Shown here: one piece after another, positions 7,754-15,145 of the stretch
Layout of the letters: every line of letters begins with the position of its first letter
How positions within the stretch are numbered: the stretch's first letter is position 1
Source: an uncultured Paracoccaceae bacterium
Lineage (GTDB): Bacteria > Pseudomonadota > Alphaproteobacteria > Rhodobacterales > Rhodobacteraceae
Assembly: GCA_947503765.1 (NCBI GenBank)
Contig: CANNFA010000002.1
Location: 244,501-308,500 of the forward strand
Direction of reading: 5' to 3'
Length of the DNA stretch: 64,000 nucleotides
Notes under the pieces: generated by a model
Told to the model about the DNA's origin: nothing
The model's database searches: none
The model's input: the letters and a program-made list of their open reading frames with translations, nothing else
Position numbers and translations under genes: made by a program

Positions 7754-9645
7754 ACCCGGCCCAGCACGGCGAGCCGCGCGATCCGCATGACGACGGCCGC
7801 CCCCGGATGCGGGCCGTCGTCGGCTCGCACCGGATCGAGGAAGAGATCTTCGGCCGCGCCTTCGACGGCAAGGTGGTGCGCCGGATCTGGGAATTCGTTC
7901 GCCCCTATCGCCGGCAGGTGGTGATTTCCGTCGCCGCGGTCCTGACATTCACCGCCACGCAATTGTCGATTCCGCTGCTGATCCGCTACGCCATCGACCA
8001 CGGCATGGAGCCGGGCGGCGTCCAGAACAACGTGCTGACCGTTGTCGCGATCCTGTTCGCGGTGGTGATCGCGATCAACTACGTAGCCTCGCGCACCCAG
8101 GAGGCGGTGACCGGCCGCATGGCGGAAAACGTGCTGTTCGACATCCGCCGCCGGATGTTCGCGCACCTGCAGCGCGTGTCGCTGTCGTTCATGGACAAGA
8201 CCGAGGTCGGCCGCCTGATGAGCCGGCTTCAGGGCGACGTGAATTCCATGCAGGAATTTCTTGAAACCTCGGTGCTGTCGGTGGGCGACATCATGCTGCT
8301 GGTCGGCATCGTCGGGGTGATGCTCTGGCTGGACTGGCAGCTTGCGCTGCTGGTGCTGATGGTGATCCCGATCCTGCTGGTGGTGCGGATCCTGTGGCTG
8401 GCACGGGCGCGGGCGGCGTTCATGGCCGCGCACGAGGCGAATTCCGTGACCAACGGCGCGCTGGCCGAGGCGATCCACGGTGTGCGCGCGGTGCAGGCGA
8501 TGGACCGGGCGGCGCTGAACGCGCGGCTGTACGACGAGTTGGTCGAGGATAACTTCAACGCGCATCTGCGCGCCTCGCGGCTGGCGCAGATCATGGTGCC
8601 GATCGTCGACAGCCTGACCGGCATCGCCATGGCCGTTGTCGTGGTGGCGGGCGGGCTGATGGTCGTCTCGGGGCGCATCGAGGTGGGCGTGATGGTCGCC
8701 TTCCTGTTCTACATTCAGCGGTTCTTCGACCCGATCCGCTCGCTGACGATGCAATATTCTGTGATGCAGCGCGCCATGGCCTCGGGCCACCGGCTGACCG
8801 AGGTGCTGGATGTCGAGGTGGCGGTGCAGGATGCGCCGGACGCTGTGGCGCTGGGCGAGGACGACGATGGCTCGGTGGAATTTCGCAATGTCACCTTCGG
8901 CTACGATCCCGAACACCCGGTGCTGAAGAACGTCAGTTTCCGCGTCGGCTCGGGCGAGACTGTGGCGCTGATCGGCCCCACGGGGTCTGGCAAGTCCAGC
9001 TCCATGGCGCTGATCCACCGGTTCTACGATGTCGATGACGGCGCGGTGATGGTCGGCGGCCGCGACGTGCGGGCGGTGACCCAGGAAAGCCTGGGCAGGC
9101 ATATCGCCATGGTCCTGCAGGAGCCGTACCTGTTCACCGGCTCGGTGATGGACAATATCCGCTACTCGTCGCACTGGGCCACCGACGACGACGTGGTCGA
9201 GGCGGCGCGCGCGGTCGGTGCGCACGAATTCATCTCGGCCCTGCCGCATGGCTACGAGACGATCCTTGACGAGCGCGGCGGCAACCTGAGCCTCGGGCAG
9301 CGGCAATTGCTGAGCTTTGCGCGCGCCCTGGTGGTGGATGCCAGGATCCTGGTGCTGGACGAGGCCACCGCGAATATCGACAGCTATACCGAGATGCAGA
9401 TCCAGCGGGCGCTTCGGACCCTGCTGGAGGGGCGCACCGGGCTGGTCATCGCGCACCGGCTGGCGACGATCCGCAATGCCGACCGGATCGTGGTCCTGCA
9501 ACAGGGCCAGCTGATCGAAGAAGGCGATCACGAGGCGCTGATGGATGCGGGCGGGCTGTATTCGCGGCTTTACACGATGAACTATGCCAGCTTCGACGAC
9601 CTGCCCGACGAGATCACCGAGGCCGAGCGCGCCATCGCCACCTGA
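7750..9645 (+). CDS. ABC exporter half-transporter (subunit 2, consensus Walker B)
   Basis: A 631-residue half-transporter with a roughly 45-residue polar N-terminal extension, six membrane helices, then an ATPase domain. Walker A GPTGSGKS is at 409-416, Walker B LVLDEAT has the catalytic Glu538 intact, and the H-loop is AHRLAT. Its signature is LSLGQ (513-517) instead of LSGGQ. In the dimer this altered signature would face the Asp531 site of the upstream partner, giving one degenerate site. The other site combines Glu538 with the partner's LSGGQ and should be fully active. The start overlaps the upstream stop by 4 bases. The downstream aldo-keto reductase follows after 56 bases with its own strong ribosome site. 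Confidence 0.93.
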   Translation: MNPAQHGEPRDPHDDGRPRMRAVVGSHRIEEEIFGRAFDGKVVRRIWEFVRPYRRQVVISVAAVLTFTATQLSIPLLIRYAIDHGMEPGGVQNNVLTVVAILFAVVIAINYVASRTQEAVTGRMAENVLFDIRRRMFAHLQRVSLSFMDKTEVGRLMSRLQGDVNSMQEFLETSVLSVGDIMLLVGIVGVMLWLDWQLALLVLMVIPILLVVRILWLARARAAFMAAHEANSVTNGALAEAIHGVRAVQAMDRAALNARLYDELVEDNFNAHLRASRLAQIMVPIVDSLTGIAMAVVVVAGGLMVVSGRIEVGVMVAFLFYIQRFFDPIRSLTMQYSVMQRAMASGHRLTEVLDVEVAVQDAPDAVALGEDDDGSVEFRNVTFGYDPEHPVLKNVSFRVGSGETVALIGPTGSGKSSSMALIHRFYDVDDGAVMVGGRDVRAVTQESLGRHIAMVLQEPYLFTGSVMDNIRYSSHWATDDDVVEAARAVGAHEFISALPHGYETILDERGGNLSLGQRQLLSFARALVVDARILVLDEATANIDSYTEMQIQRALRTLLEGRTGLVIAHRLATIRNADRIVVLQQGQLIEEGDHEALMDAGGLYSRLYTMNYASFDDLPDEITEAERAIAT

Positions 9646-9701
9646 CGGGCGCCAATGTCGGGCGCGGCCGCGCTCTCCTGCGTTGAATGGAAGGAACCCC
9701 C

Positions 9702-10751
9702 ATGCGCTATACACCTGCCGAAGACCGCTATGACCGGATGAGCTATCGCCGTCTCGGCACCTCGGGATTGCACCTTCCCGCCGTGTCGCTGGGCCTGTGG
9801 CACAATTTCGGCCACGACACCCCGCACGAGACCAAGCGCGCGATCTGCCGGGCCGCTTTCGATCACGGCATCACGCATTTCGATCTGGCCAACAATTACG
9901 GCCCGCCGCCGGGCAGCGCCGAGGAGGCGTTCGGAGAGATCCTGCGCACCGATCTTGCCGGCTACCGCGACGAGCTGATCATCTCGAGCAAGGCCGGATA
10001 CCGGATGTGGGACGGCCCCTACGGCGAATGGGGCAGCCGCAAGTACATGATCGCGTCCTGCGATGCCTCGCTGAAGCGGCTGGGGCTGGACTATGTCGAC
10101 ATCTTCTATTCGCACCGCTTCGATCCCGGCACCCCGCTGGAGGAAACGATGGGCGCGCTGGATGCGATCGTGCGGTCGGGCAAGGCGCTGTATGTCGGGC
10201 TGTCGTCCTACAATTCGGAACGGACGCGCGAGGCGGCGGCGATCCTGCGCGATCTGGGCACGCCCTGCGTGATCCACCAGCCCAGCTACAACATGCTGAA
10301 CCGCTGGGTGGAGCGTGACGGGCTGAAGGACACGCTGCGCGAGCTTGGCATCGGCTCCATCGCGTTCACGCCGCTGGCGCAGGGGATGCTGACGTCGAAA
10401 TACCTCGGCGGCGTGCCCGAAGGCTCGCGCGCGGCACAGGGCAAGTCGCTGCGCCCCGAGATGCTGTCGGACCGGGCGATTTCGAATATCCGCGCGCTGA
10501 ACGAGATCGCCGAGGCGCGCGGCCAGACGCTGGCGCAGATGGCCATCGCCTGGGTGCTGCGCGGCGGCGGCATCACCTCGGCCCTGATCGGCGCGTCGCG
10601 GCCCGGCCAGGTCGAGGATTGCGCCGGCGCGGCGCGCAACCTTGACTTCACCGCCGAGGAATTGGCGCGCATCGACACCCATGCCGACGAGGAAGAGATC
10701 AACCTTTGGGCGCTTTCGTCGGAAACCACCGAAGGCGCGGCAAAGCGGTGA
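9702..10751 (+). CDS. Aldo/keto reductase, YghZ/L-glyceraldehyde-3-phosphate reductase-like
   Basis: A 349-residue cytosolic NADPH-dependent aldo/keto reductase of the YghZ (MgrA) branch. FDLANNYGPPPGSAE carries the catalytic Asp and Tyr, IISSKAGYRMW the catalytic Lys, and YSHRFDPGTPLEE the His. The C-terminal GASRPGQVEDC is the NADP phosphate-binding region. Start 9702 is chosen because GGAAGG stands 7-12 bases upstream; an earlier in-frame start at 9687 lacks one. YghZ reduces L-glyceraldehyde 3-phosphate and methylglyoxal in E. coli. Here the tight spacing (7 bases) to a shikimate-dehydrogenase-like gene and then an aldolase suggests a sugar-acid or hydroxy-keto-acid pathway. Confidence 0.93.
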   Translation: MRYTPAEDRYDRMSYRRLGTSGLHLPAVSLGLWHNFGHDTPHETKRAICRAAFDHGITHFDLANNYGPPPGSAEEAFGEILRTDLAGYRDELIISSKAGYRMWDGPYGEWGSRKYMIASCDASLKRLGLDYVDIFYSHRFDPGTPLEETMGALDAIVRSGKALYVGLSSYNSERTREAAAILRDLGTPCVIHQPSYNMLNRWVERDGLKDTLRELGIGSIAFTPLAQGMLTSKYLGGVPEGSRAAQGKSLRPEMLSDRAISNIRALNEIAEARGQTLAQMAIAWVLRGGGITSALIGASRPGQVEDCAGAARNLDFTAEELARIDTHADEEEINLWALSSETTEGAAKR

Positions 10752-10758
10752 AGCGCGG

Positions 10759-11601
10759 ATGAGCCTGCCCGTTTCCGGCCGCACCCGGCTGATCGCGCAT
10801 CTGGGCGTCCCGACCGAGAGCTTTCGCGCGCCGTCGATCTACAACCCGTTCTTCGAGGCACGCGGCGTCGATTGCATCGTCGTGCCGATGGGCTGCGAGG
10901 CGGCGGATTTCGCCGCCTTTCTGCCGCTTGTGACACGGCTGCGGAACTTTGCCGGTGCGCTGATCACAATGCCGCACAAGGCGGCGGCGGCCGGCCTGCT
11001 GGACGAGGCGAGCGTTGCCGTGCAGGTCTGCGGCGCCTGCAACGCGGTGCGGCGGGGCGCAGGCGGCAGGCTGGTGGGCGACATGTTCGACGGCGACGGC
11101 TTCGTGCGCGGGGTGCTGCGCAAGGGGCGGCGGGTGGCGGGCGCCTCGGCGCTGGTGGTCGGCGCGGGGGGCGCGGGGTCGGCCATCGCCGCGTCCCTGG
11201 CCGGCGCGGGGCTTGCACGGCTGGCGCTGTTCGATGCCGACCCGCAGGCCGCGCAGCGCCTGTCCGGGCGGCTGCGCACGCATTTCCCGGACCTCGAGAT
11301 TGCGGCCGGCACGAACGAGCCGGCGGGCTGCGACATCGTGGTGAACGCCACGCCGCTGGGAATGCGGCCGGGCGACGCGATGCCCCTGCCGGTGGACCGG
11401 ATCGCGCCGCAGGCCCTGGTCGGCGATGTGGTGCTGACCCGCGACGAAACCGCGTTTCTTGCCGCTGCAAGGGCGCGCGGCTGCGATGTGCAGGTGGGCG
11501 GCGACATGCTGTTCGAGCAGATCCCGGCCTACCTCGATTTCTTCGGCCTACCGGCCGCGACACCCGAAACCCTGCGCGAACTGGCGCACGAGCAAACCTG
11601 A
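10759..11601 (+). CDS. Shikimate dehydrogenase-like oxidoreductase (not typical AroE)
   Basis: A 280-residue protein with the AroE fold. Substrate-binding and catalytic residues are seen in ALITMPHK (catalytic Lys), GACNAVRR and MFDGDGF. The NADP-binding VVGAGGAGSA is followed by NATPLGM, and the QIPAYLDFF end is typical. The N-terminal serine motif of true AroE (SxSP then HN) is replaced by ESFRAPSIYNPFFEARG, so shikimate may not be the substrate. It sits between an aldo/keto reductase and an HpaI-type aldolase rather than with biosynthetic genes, pointing to a catabolic role (quinate/shikimate-like or sugar-acid dehydrogenase), by inference. ATG 10759 fits the family N terminus; 39 further open codons upstream overlap the reductase gene and are ignored. 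Confidence 0.85.
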   Translation: MSLPVSGRTRLIAHLGVPTESFRAPSIYNPFFEARGVDCIVVPMGCEAADFAAFLPLVTRLRNFAGALITMPHKAAAAGLLDEASVAVQVCGACNAVRRGAGGRLVGDMFDGDGFVRGVLRKGRRVAGASALVVGAGGAGSAIAASLAGAGLARLALFDADPQAAQRLSGRLRTHFPDLEIAAGTNEPAGCDIVVNATPLGMRPGDAMPLPVDRIAPQALVGDVVLTRDETAFLAAARARGCDVQVGGDMLFEQIPAYLDFFGLPAATPETLRELAHEQT

Positions 11602-11612
11602 AAGGAACATCC

Positions 11613-12386
11613 ATGGACCTGCCGAAAAACCGCTTCAAGGCGGCGATCAACGACGGAAAGCCGCAGATCGGCGTGTGGTGCTGCGCGGCCGAGCCGAGCC
11701 AGGCGGAACTGCTGGCGAATTGCGGCTTCGACTGGATGGTGTTCGACACCGAGCATTCGCCGATGGATCCGCTCGTGGTGCAGCCGATGCTGCAGGCGGT
11801 CGCGCCCTATGATGTCAGCGCGGCGGTGCGGCCGACCTGCCTTGACCCTGCGCAGATCAAGAAATTCCTCGATGCCGGCGCGCAGACGGTCATCGTGCCC
11901 TACATCCAGACCGTCGAGGAGGCGAAGCTTGCGGTCGCGTCCGTCACCTACCCGCCGGACGGCATCCGCGGCGTGGCCGGGATGACCCGCGCCGGGCGCT
12001 ACGGCGCCGTCAAGGATTACGCGGCCCGCGCCCGCGAGGAGATTTGCCTGATCCTGCAGGTCGAGACGGTGGAGGCGGTGGGCCGGATCGAGGAGATCGC
12101 GGCGGTGCCGGGCATCGACGGGCTGTTCGTCGGCCCGGCCGACATGGCCGCCTCGATGGGCTATCCGGGGCAGCCGGGCCACCCCGAGGTGCGCGCCGCC
12201 TGCGCGGACGCGATCCGCCGGATTCGCGCCGCCGGGCTGGCCGCGGGGTTCCTGTCGCCGGACGATTCGATGCTGGACGAAATGGTCGCGGCGGGTAGCC
12301 TGTTCACCGCCGTCGATCTGGACATCGCCATCCTGCGGCGCGGCGCGATGGCGCGGGCCGAGGCATGGAAGGCAAAGGTCGGCTGA
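11613..12386 (+). CDS. HpcH/HpaI-family 2-keto-3-deoxy acid aldolase
   Basis: A 257-residue class II aldolase of the HpcH/HpaI (citrate lyase beta-like) family. These metal-dependent TIM-barrel hexamers cleave 2-keto-3-deoxy or 4-hydroxy-2-oxo acids to pyruvate and an aldehyde. IGVWCCAAEPSQAELLA, FDWMVFDTEHSPMD (His-Glu region), VRPTCLDPAQIKKFLDAGAQ, ILQVETVEA (metal Glu) and GLFVGPADMAASMG (metal Asp) are all family landmarks. AAAGGAACATCC gives a strong ribosome site before ATG 11613. It ends the reductase / dehydrogenase / aldolase run, and an MFS transporter follows. Candidates are 4-hydroxy-2-oxoheptanedioate aldolase and 2-keto-3-deoxy-L-rhamnonate aldolase; the sequence alone does not decide. 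Confidence 0.9.
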   Translation: MDLPKNRFKAAINDGKPQIGVWCCAAEPSQAELLANCGFDWMVFDTEHSPMDPLVVQPMLQAVAPYDVSAAVRPTCLDPAQIKKFLDAGAQTVIVPYIQTVEEAKLAVASVTYPPDGIRGVAGMTRAGRYGAVKDYAARAREEICLILQVETVEAVGRIEEIAAVPGIDGLFVGPADMAASMGYPGQPGHPEVRAACADAIRRIRAAGLAAGFLSPDDSMLDEMVAAGSLFTAVDLDIAILRRGAMARAEAWKAKVG

Positions 12387-12423
12387 CCGCACCGGGACCG
12401 GGACCGGCACCGGCGCGGGCGCT

Positions 12424-12452
12424 GCGGGGTTTTGCCGTTGGACAAACCCCGC
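12424..12452 (+). terminator. Hairpin between aldolase and MFS gene
   Basis: GCGGGGTTT (12424-12432) pairs perfectly with AAACCCCGC (12444-12452) around an 11-base loop. There is no T-run, so it may be a weak or Rho-assisted terminator, or a leader structure of the MFS gene that starts 21 bases later. Confidence 0.4.
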
Positions 12453-12473
12453 GGCGCGGCCTAGCAATGCCGG

Positions 12474-13694
12474 ATGACCGCTCCTTCGCTTCTTGACAGC
12501 CGCTATTCCTGGACCCGCCTGGCGATCACGCTGGGCGTGGCCACGATCGGCAATGTCGGCATGTGGGCGGTGATCATGGTCATGCCCGCGGTAGAGGCGG
12601 AATTCGGGGTGAGCCGGGCGGATGCGTCGCTGCCCTACACGCTGACGATGATCGGATTTGCACTGGGCAGCCTGGTGCTGGGCCGCGCGATCGACCGGTT
12701 CGGCGTGGCGCGGGTGCTGATCGCGTCGGCGATCTGCAACGCGGCCGGCTTCACGGCGGCGGCGCAAAGCGGTTCGATCGCGATCCTGACGATCGGCCAG
12801 TTCGTGGTCGGGTTCGGCGCGGCGTCGAGTTTCGGCCCGCTGATCGCCGATATCTCGCACTGGTTCCTGCGCCGGCGCGGCATCGCGGTGGCCGTCGCGG
12901 CCAGCGGCAATTACCTGTCCGGCGCGATCTGGCCGATGCTGCTGTCGGGGGTGCTGGTCGGCAGCGGCTGGAGGGCCGTGTATCTCGTTCTGGCGGGACT
13001 GACGCTGATCCTGATGATCCCCGGCGCCATGGCGCTGCGGCGGCGGATCCCGCCCGAGGCGGCGGCCGAGGCCGATGCGCTGTCGGCGGCGAACCGGCGC
13101 CGTGTGAACCTGCCGCCCGCCGTGCTGCAATGGGCGCTGGTGGTGGCGGGGATCGGCTGCTGCGTGGCGATGTCGATGCCGCAGGTCCATATCGTCGCCT
13201 ATTGCGTCGATCTGGGCTACGGGCCGGCGGTCGGCGCCGAGATGCTGTCGCTCATGCTGATGGGCGGTGTGGTCTCGCGGCTGGTCTCGGGTATGGTGGC
13301 GGACCGGCTGGGCGGCGTGCTGACGCTGCTGATCGGATCGACACTGCAATTCATCGCGCTGCTGCTCTACCTGCCGACGGGGGGGATGGCCTCGCTCTAC
13401 GTGGTCAGCCTGGTCTTCGGGCTGAGCCAGGGCGGCATCGTGCCCAGCTATGCGCTGATCGTGCGCGAATACATGCCCGCGCGCGAAGCCGGGGCGCGGG
13501 TGGGCGTCGTGATCTTCGCCACCATCGTCGGGATGGCGCTGGGCGGCTGGATGTCGGGCTGGATCTACGACCTCACCGGCAGCTACCGCGCGGCCTTCCT
13601 GAACGGAATCGGCTGGAACCTTCTGAACATCGCGATCATGGTGACGATCTTTGTCGCCACGCGGCGCGGCATCGGCCGGCTGCGCGCGGCCTGA
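12474..13694 (+). CDS. Major facilitator superfamily transporter
   Basis: A 406-residue MFS permease with about 12 hydrophobic helices, split by a basic cytoplasmic loop around residues 180-215 (LRRRIPPEAAAEADAL..NRRRVNLPP). Loop 2-3 shows LGRAIDRFGVARV and loop 8-9 SGMVADRLGGV, the MFS signature positions. It most resembles the oxalate/formate antiporter-like or monocarboxylate group, which suits export or uptake of a small organic acid linked to the upstream enzymes. The gene begins 87 bases after the aldolase and is followed by a short hairpin with a T-rich tail. Confidence 0.9.
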   Translation: MTAPSLLDSRYSWTRLAITLGVATIGNVGMWAVIMVMPAVEAEFGVSRADASLPYTLTMIGFALGSLVLGRAIDRFGVARVLIASAICNAAGFTAAAQSGSIAILTIGQFVVGFGAASSFGPLIADISHWFLRRRGIAVAVAASGNYLSGAIWPMLLSGVLVGSGWRAVYLVLAGLTLILMIPGAMALRRRIPPEAAAEADALSAANRRRVNLPPAVLQWALVVAGIGCCVAMSMPQVHIVAYCVDLGYGPAVGAEMLSLMLMGGVVSRLVSGMVADRLGGVLTLLIGSTLQFIALLLYLPTGGMASLYVVSLVFGLSQGGIVPSYALIVREYMPAREAGARVGVVIFATIVGMALGGWMSGWIYDLTGSYRAAFLNGIGWNLLNIAIMVTIFVATRRGIGRLRAA

Positions 13695-13710
13695 GCGGCC
13701 ACAAGACGGA

Positions 13711-13732
13711 GCGCCTGCGGCGCGTTCTTTCT
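13711..13732 (+). terminator. Probable Rho-independent terminator after MFS gene
   Basis: GCGCC (13711-13715) and GGCGC (13719-13723) form a 5-bp stem with a TGC loop, followed by GTTCTTTCT. It lies 17 bases after the MFS stop and upstream of lysA. Confidence 0.45.
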
Positions 13733-13840
13733 GGCACTGCGTGCGGTATGGCGCGGCCTCGATGGCGCGACACCCTGAAGAACCCGCGTTGCAATGGCGC
13801 GCCTCTTTGGTATGACGCGGCGTCTTCAGGAGCGGGCGAG

Positions 13841-15106
13841 ATGGATCATTTTCTGTACAGGAACGGTGTTCTGCATGCCGAGGACGTGGCCGTGCCGGAC
13901 ATCGCGGCGGTGGTCGGCACGCCCTTCTACCTCTATTCCGCGGCGACCCTGCGCCGGCATTACCGGCTGTTCGCCGATGGGCTGGAGGGGCTGCCGCATC
14001 TGGTGTGCTATGCCATGAAGGCCAATTCCAACCAGGCGGTCCTGAAGCTGCTGGGCGATCTCGGCGCCGGCATGGACGTGGTGTCGGGCGGGGAATATGC
14101 GCGCGCCCGCGCCGCCGGCATTCCCGGCGAGCGGATCGTGTTCTCCGGCATCGGCAAGACCCGCGCCGAGATGCGCATGGCGCTGGAGGGCGGGATCCGG
14201 CAGGTCAACCTGGAAAGCGAGCCGGAGATGCGGGTGCTGTCCGAAGTGGCGGTGTCGATGGGCAAGGTCGTGCCGGTGACGGTGCGGGTGAACCCCGACG
14301 TTGACGCCAAGACCCACGAGAAGATCGCCACCGGCAAGAAGGAAAACAAGTTCGGCATTCCCATCGCCCGTGCGCGCGAGGTCTATGCCGAGGCCGCCGC
14401 GCTGCCGGGACTGGACGTGGTGGGGATCGACGTTCACATCGGCAGCCAGCTGACCGATCTGCAACCGTTCCGCGACGCCTATGGTCTGTTGGCATCGTTG
14501 ACCCGGCAACTGCGTGCCGACGGGCACGACATCAGGCGGCTGGACCTGGGCGGCGGGCTTGGCATCCCCTACGAGCGGTCGAACAGCGCGCCGCCGCTGC
14601 CGGTGGAATATTGCGCCATGGTCCGCGAGGTTCTGGGCGATCTGGACTGTGAGATCGAGATCGAGCCGGGACGGCTGATCGCCGGCAATGCGGGGATCCT
14701 GGTGTCCGAGGTGATCTATCTGAAACACGGCGAGGGGCGCGATTTCCTGATCCTTGACGCCGCGATGAACGACCTGATCCGCCCCTCGATGTATTCGAGC
14801 TATCACGAGATCGTGGCGGTGCACGAGCCGGCCGCGGGCGTGCCGCTGGCGCCGGTCGATATCGTCGGACCGGTCTGCGAGTCCGGCGATACCTTTGCGC
14901 GGGATCGCGCCATGCCGCCGCTCGCAGCCGGGGACCTTGTGGCGTTCCGGTCCGCCGGGGCCTATGGTGCGGTCATGGCCTCGGAATACAACACCAGGCC
15001 GCTGGTGCCCGAGGTCCTGGTGCAGGACGATCAATTTGCCGTCATTCGTCCGCGACCGACCTTTGACGAGATTATCAGCCGCGATAGGGTGCCCGCGTGG
15101 CTCTGA
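13841..15106 (+). CDS. lysA: Diaminopimelate decarboxylase
   Basis: LysA decarboxylates meso-diaminopimelate to L-lysine, the last step of lysine synthesis, in the cytosol with PLP. The 421-residue product has the alanine-racemase-like barrel: CYAMKANSN with PLP-lysine Lys60, VDVHIGSQ-like GIDVHIGSQLTD, the glycine-rich LDLGGGLGIPY, EPGRLIAGNAGILV and the C-terminal active-site GPVCESGDTF, which contributes Cys across the dimer. GGAGCGGGCGAG stands before ATG 13841. In related genomes argH and a tiny lipoprotein gene often precede lysA, but here the upstream gene is an MFS transporter, so that part of the usual order is missing. The DUF4175 gene follows after 39 bases. Confidence 0.96.
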   Translation: MDHFLYRNGVLHAEDVAVPDIAAVVGTPFYLYSAATLRRHYRLFADGLEGLPHLVCYAMKANSNQAVLKLLGDLGAGMDVVSGGEYARARAAGIPGERIVFSGIGKTRAEMRMALEGGIRQVNLESEPEMRVLSEVAVSMGKVVPVTVRVNPDVDAKTHEKIATGKKENKFGIPIARAREVYAEAAALPGLDVVGIDVHIGSQLTDLQPFRDAYGLLASLTRQLRADGHDIRRLDLGGGLGIPYERSNSAPPLPVEYCAMVREVLGDLDCEIEIEPGRLIAGNAGILVSEVIYLKHGEGRDFLILDAAMNDLIRPSMYSSYHEIVAVHEPAAGVPLAPVDIVGPVCESGDTFARDRAMPPLAAGDLVAFRSAGAYGAVMASEYNTRPLVPEVLVQDDQFAVIRPRPTFDEIISRDRVPAWL

Positions 15107-15145
15107 CGGTGCGATATTGCACGATGGGCCCGATGGCATGGGTGG

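Noticed and set aside
7681-9714. Minus-strand open frame of 677 codons opposite the second ABC gene
   Set aside because: His/Gln/Arg-rich shadow of a clear ABC half-transporter.
12386-12421. Tandem ACCGGG-like 6-base units after the aldolase gene
   Set aside because: Only three or four imperfect units in very GC-rich DNA; more likely low complexity than a functional repeat.
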